A stretch of 34,211 nt of DNA from Rhodospirillales bacterium. Lineage in GTDB: Bacteria; Pseudomonadota; Alphaproteobacteria; Rhodospirillales; Shumkoniaceae. The first letter of the stretch is position 1. Each line of letters begins with the position of its first letter. The translations under genes were made by a program, and so were the position numbers. Below are positions 31,530 through 34,211 of the stretch, piece after piece. The DNA lies in contig JANQJG010000191.1 in assembly GCA_028281785.1 (NCBI GenBank), positions 1 to 34,211 of the forward strand, given 5' to 3'. The notes beneath the pieces are model-generated. The model searched no databases and had not been told where the DNA came from. It saw only the letters and a list, made by a program, of their open reading frames with translations.

Positions 31530-34087
31530 AATCGACAAACGGCCTGCGCTATCATGTGCTCCTCCGGCTGGCTCAGGGAGCCCTTGTTTGGGAGGCGGTT
31601 TGGCAACGCGTTTGGCCAGCCTTTGCCGTCATGGGCGTCTTCCTTGCCTTGGCTTTCCTTGATGTGTTTTCCAGTTTGCCGCCCTGGCTGCATGCCGCCC
31701 TGCTGGCGGGTTTCTTCATTCTTTTCGTCGTCATGCTGGCACGCGGACTGCCCGACATCAGGCTGGCAGACCGCCTTGCCGCCCGACATCGGCTGGAGAA
31801 GGATTCCGGCCTCGACCATCGGCCCTTGACCGCGCTTCAGGACAATCTGGCTTCCGGCCAGGGCGACCGCGAGACCGAAGCCTTGTGGCAGTTGCATCTT
31901 GAACGCATGAGGCGGGCCGCGGCCGACCTGCGCGTCCGTGCCCCGACTCCGGATGTGGCGCGCCGGGATCCCTGGGCGTTTCGGGCCGTGGCAGTGCTTC
32001 TTCTCGTGATCGGAGTCGCCGCCGCCGGTAGCAACATGAGCGGCCGTCTCGCCGCTGCTTTCCTCCCCGACTTCGCGGGCACGCCCGACCGTCCCGTCCA
32101 GCTGGAGCTATGGATCAATCCGCCGGCTTATACGCGCGTGGCGCCGATCTATCTGAACCTCGGTACCGTCACCGAATCTCCGCTCGTGGTTCCCGAGGGG
32201 AGCGTGCTTCTGGCCCAGGTGAGCAATGTGACGCCTGGCCCGATTCTGACCATCGGAGGCCGCCAGCAGGCGTTTGATCCCCTTGGCCCCACCGGCGAGG
32301 CCGGCACATATCGGCTCGAAAGCGAGATCGAAACGGGTGACCGCCTTGCGATCCTCGTGGAGGAGGTCGAGTTGGCCGCTTGGCCGATCGAAGTCGTTCC
32401 CGATGGGCCGCCGGAGGTCTCCTTTTTCGAGCCGCCCGACGCGACCGAACGGGCGCAACTTCGGCTCACATTCGAGGCGCGCGACGACTACGGGGTGAGC
32501 GAATTGGTCGCGGTTTTGACCCGCGTCGGCCGCGAGCCACAGACGGAGGCGGATAGTTTACGGCTGGAGCTTCCTGTTTCCGGGTCAAACCGAAGGGAGA
32601 CGAAGGGACGGAGCCTCCACGATCTCACCGCGCATTTATGGGCCGGCTGGCCTGTACGGGGGGTCCTTCAGGCCACCGATCAGCGCGGGCAGGTCGGACG
32701 CAGCGAAACCGTCGAGTTCGTTCTGCCGGAGCGGGAATTCATCCACCCGGTCGCGCGGGCCATCATCGCGGAGCGCAAGAAGCTGGCCGATCCGACGCCG
32801 GAGGTTCGCCGGGAGGTCGTGGACGGGTTGGCTCGTATCGCCAATCAGCCTCAACAATTCGGTGACGACACGGTGGTTTTTCTGGCGCTCAGCGTTTCTC
32901 GCTCACGGTTGATCCACGATGAGCGTGGCGTCGCGATTGCCGCCGTGGCGCGAGTCCTTTGGGATACGGCCCTGCGCCTCGAGGAAGGCGGCATGTCGCT
33001 GGTCGAGCGCGACCTGCAACGGCTTCATGAGGAACTCATGGAGGCCCTTCGCGAGGGGGCCGAATCGGAAGAGATCGAACGGCTGATGGACGAGCTTCAG
33101 CGCGCGATGAACGAATTCATGGCCGAGCTGGCGGAACAGCTGCGCCGGATGATGCCCATGGATATGCCGATCGATCCAAACGCCGAAATCATGGAAAGTA
33201 CCGATCTTCAGCGCATGCTCGACGAAATTCGAGACTTGGCGCGCATGGGCGCGATGGAGGCGGCCCGGCAACGTCTCGCGGAGCTTCAGCGAATGCTCGA
33301 GAACATGAGGTCCGCCATGCGGGCGGGACCCCAGCAGCAGATGCAGCAGAGCCGCCAGGCGCAGGAGGCGCAACGCATGCTGCAGGCGCTCAGGGAGCTC
33401 GCCCAACGCCAGCAGAGCCTCCTCGACGAGACCTACCGCCAGATGCGCGAAGCGCTGGCCAATCGTCAGCAGGGACAAGGGCAGCAGGACCTGCGGCAGC
33501 CGGGGCAGCAAGGCCAACGTGGGCAGCAGCCCGGGCAGCAGGGCCAGCGCGGCCAGGGTTCCAATCCCGATTTCGGCCTCGGGTCCGAATTTCAGGAGGC
33601 GCTCCGCCGCCAGCTCGGCCAAATGATGCTGGACTTGGACGCGATGATGGGTCAGATCCCGCCGGCTCTGGGCGAGGCCGAGCGCGCCATGCGGCGGGCC
33701 ACCGACGCGCTGCGCCAAGGAAGCGGAGACGAAGCCGTGCAGGCGCAGACGGAAGCTCTGGAACACTTGCGCAGCGGCGGCAATCAAGCGGCGCAGCAGA
33801 TGGCGCAGCAAATGATGGGCGCCATGCCCATGCCGGGAATGATGATGATGTTGCGCGGCCAACAGCGTCCCCTGATGCCCTTCGGAAGGCAACCCGATCG
33901 AGATCCCTTTGGTCGCCGTACGGATGGTGTCTCGGGTTTCGCCACGGACGACAACGTCGAAGTCCCGAATGAGATGGAGCGACGTCGCGCGCACGAAATC
34001 CTTCGGGAGTTACAGAAACGGGCCGGCGAACGCGAGCGACCGAAGTTCGAACTCGACTATATCGAGCGATTGCTGGAGCGGTTTTGA
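31526..34087 (+). CDS. TIGR02302 / DUF4175 large membrane protein
   Basis: This 853-residue protein belongs to the alphaproteobacterial TIGR02302 family (DUF4175), whose function is not established. Three hydrophobic segments lie near the N-terminus (about 28-47, 52-72 and 152-170), followed by a large domain, probably periplasmic, that includes beta-rich regions. The C-terminal third is helical, rich in Met, Gln, Arg and Glu (about 480-650), typical of coiled coil. It contains a Gln/Gly repeat at about 659-677 and a Met-rich segment near 770-785. The start at 31526 overlaps the lysA stop by 4 bases. Synteny with argH and lysA agrees with what I recall for this family. Confidence 0.93.
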   Translation: MKSTNGLRYHVLLRLAQGALVWEAVWQRVWPAFAVMGVFLALAFLDVFSSLPPWLHAALLAGFFILFVVMLARGLPDIRLADRLAARHRLEKDSGLDHRPLTALQDNLASGQGDRETEALWQLHLERMRRAAADLRVRAPTPDVARRDPWAFRAVAVLLLVIGVAAAGSNMSGRLAAAFLPDFAGTPDRPVQLELWINPPAYTRVAPIYLNLGTVTESPLVVPEGSVLLAQVSNVTPGPILTIGGRQQAFDPLGPTGEAGTYRLESEIETGDRLAILVEEVELAAWPIEVVPDGPPEVSFFEPPDATERAQLRLTFEARDDYGVSELVAVLTRVGREPQTEADSLRLELPVSGSNRRETKGRSLHDLTAHLWAGWPVRGVLQATDQRGQVGRSETVEFVLPEREFIHPVARAIIAERKKLADPTPEVRREVVDGLARIANQPQQFGDDTVVFLALSVSRSRLIHDERGVAIAAVARVLWDTALRLEEGGMSLVERDLQRLHEELMEALREGAESEEIERLMDELQRAMNEFMAELAEQLRRMMPMDMPIDPNAEIMESTDLQRMLDEIRDLARMGAMEAARQRLAELQRMLENMRSAMRAGPQQQMQQSRQAQEAQRMLQALRELAQRQQSLLDETYRQMREALANRQQGQGQQDLRQPGQQGQRGQQPGQQGQRGQGSNPDFGLGSEFQEALRRQLGQMMLDLDAMMGQIPPALGEAERAMRRATDALRQGSGDEAVQAQTEALEHLRSGGNQAAQQMAQQMMGAMPMPGMMMMLRGQQRPLMPFGRQPDRDPFGRRTDGVSGFATDDNVEVPNEMERRRAHEILRELQKRAGERERPKFELDYIERLLERF
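33500..33556 (+). repeat. Internal 9-residue repeat in the TIGR02302 gene
   Basis: Two copies of a 27-base unit (33500-33526 and 33530-33556) encode PGQQGQRGQ twice, separated by one glutamine codon. It sits in a wider Gln/Gly-rich tract that looks like a flexible linker. The copies differ in several third positions, so the repeat is not newly formed. Confidence 0.85.
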
Positions 34088-34112
34088 GGGCCGTGTAATA
34101 GGGCCTGACAGG

Positions 34113-34211
34113 CTAGGGCCTGTTGACCTTCAGCACATCGATCTGGCTGGTGTCGAAAACCCGCCAGTTCCAGGAGCGAGGACGAAGGACATGCCGGGCA
34201 TATTCGAGGAC
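34113..34211 (-). CDS. C-terminal end of a gene cut by the right edge
   Basis: The minus strand is open from the window edge to a TAG at 34113-34115, giving 32 residues with the pattern VLEYARHVLRPRSW then RVFDTSQIDVLKVNRP. The frame is convergent with the TIGR02302 gene, with 25 bases between stops. The sequence reads like a real protein end, but it is too short for a family name; chance cannot be excluded. Confidence 0.4.
   Translation of the reverse strand, partial: VLEYARHVLRPRSWNWRVFDTSQIDVLKVNRP

Noticed and set aside
32903..33994. 363-codon minus-strand open frame in the TIGR02302 gene
   Set aside because: Its His/Leu-rich translation mirrors the Met/Gln/Glu-rich sense protein; no family signal.
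1..34211. CRISPR array, prophage, ribosomal RNA or complete insertion sequence
   Set aside because: No regularly spaced repeats, phage structural genes, rRNA sequence or recognisable transposase gene was seen.

Overview
The window looks like chromosome of a GC-rich alphaproteobacterium, probably of the Rhodospirillales or a related order. This rests on gene content read from the sequence: a CcrM-type GANTC methyltransferase, the ornithine-lipid pair olsB-olsA, a TIGR02302/DUF4175 protein beside lysA, a DUF1127 protein, a family 4 uracil-DNA glycosylase of alphaproteobacterial type, and an ETF / ETF-ubiquinone oxidoreductase set. The species cannot be named from this.

Layout. 1-516: no convincing gene, but three stacked inverted repeats. 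517-1107: a DedA-family membrane protein. 1216-1289 (minus): tRNA-Gln(UUG), whose CCA end lies inside a 19-bp perfect hairpin. 1343-5708 (minus): ETF-QO, a TPR protein and ispE. 5840-10105 (plus): family 4 uracil-DNA glycosylase, then slt and moaB, with an opposite-strand XRE regulator / DUF2975 pair and an AT-rich flank between the glycosylase and slt. 10215-13939: a class III nucleotide cyclase, a convergent pair of glycosyltransferases (TIGR04283 then TIGR04282) and a radical SAM protein. 14082-18334 (plus): a small unknown protein, a CPA2 antiporter, rnhB, ccrM and a SpoT/MESH1-like HD hydrolase. 18279-19939 (minus): olsB-olsA. 20157-25863 (minus): aminopeptidase P, a small two-helix membrane protein, a PduO-type adenosyltransferase, then etfB-etfA-3-hydroxyacyl-CoA dehydrogenase from its own promoter. 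26115-26462: DUF1127 protein. 26575-28632 (minus): TlpA-like thioredoxin, lipoprotein, alpha/beta hydrolase. 28657-34087 (plus): argH, a tiny LptM-like lipoprotein gene, lysA and TIGR02302. The right edge cuts a convergent minus-strand gene.

How the genes work together. ETF and ETF-QO pass electrons from acyl-CoA dehydrogenases to ubiquinone, and the 3-hydroxyacyl-CoA dehydrogenase serves the same beta-oxidation or polyhydroxybutyrate metabolism. argH and lysA are amino-acid biosynthesis genes. LptM, Slt, the Ols enzymes and TIGR02302 act at the envelope. CcrM, RNase HII and the glycosylase act on DNA.

Most of the window is core genome and I found no clearly new multi-gene system. The strongest signals are a dense GANTC cluster (8 sites in 139 bp) over the rnhB/ccrM junction, the hairpin that swallows the tRNA-Gln CCA end beside a possible island, the opposite-strand XRE-DUF2975 cassette, a uracil-DNA glycosylase lacking two expected iron-sulfur ligands, and the unusual translation start of olsB.
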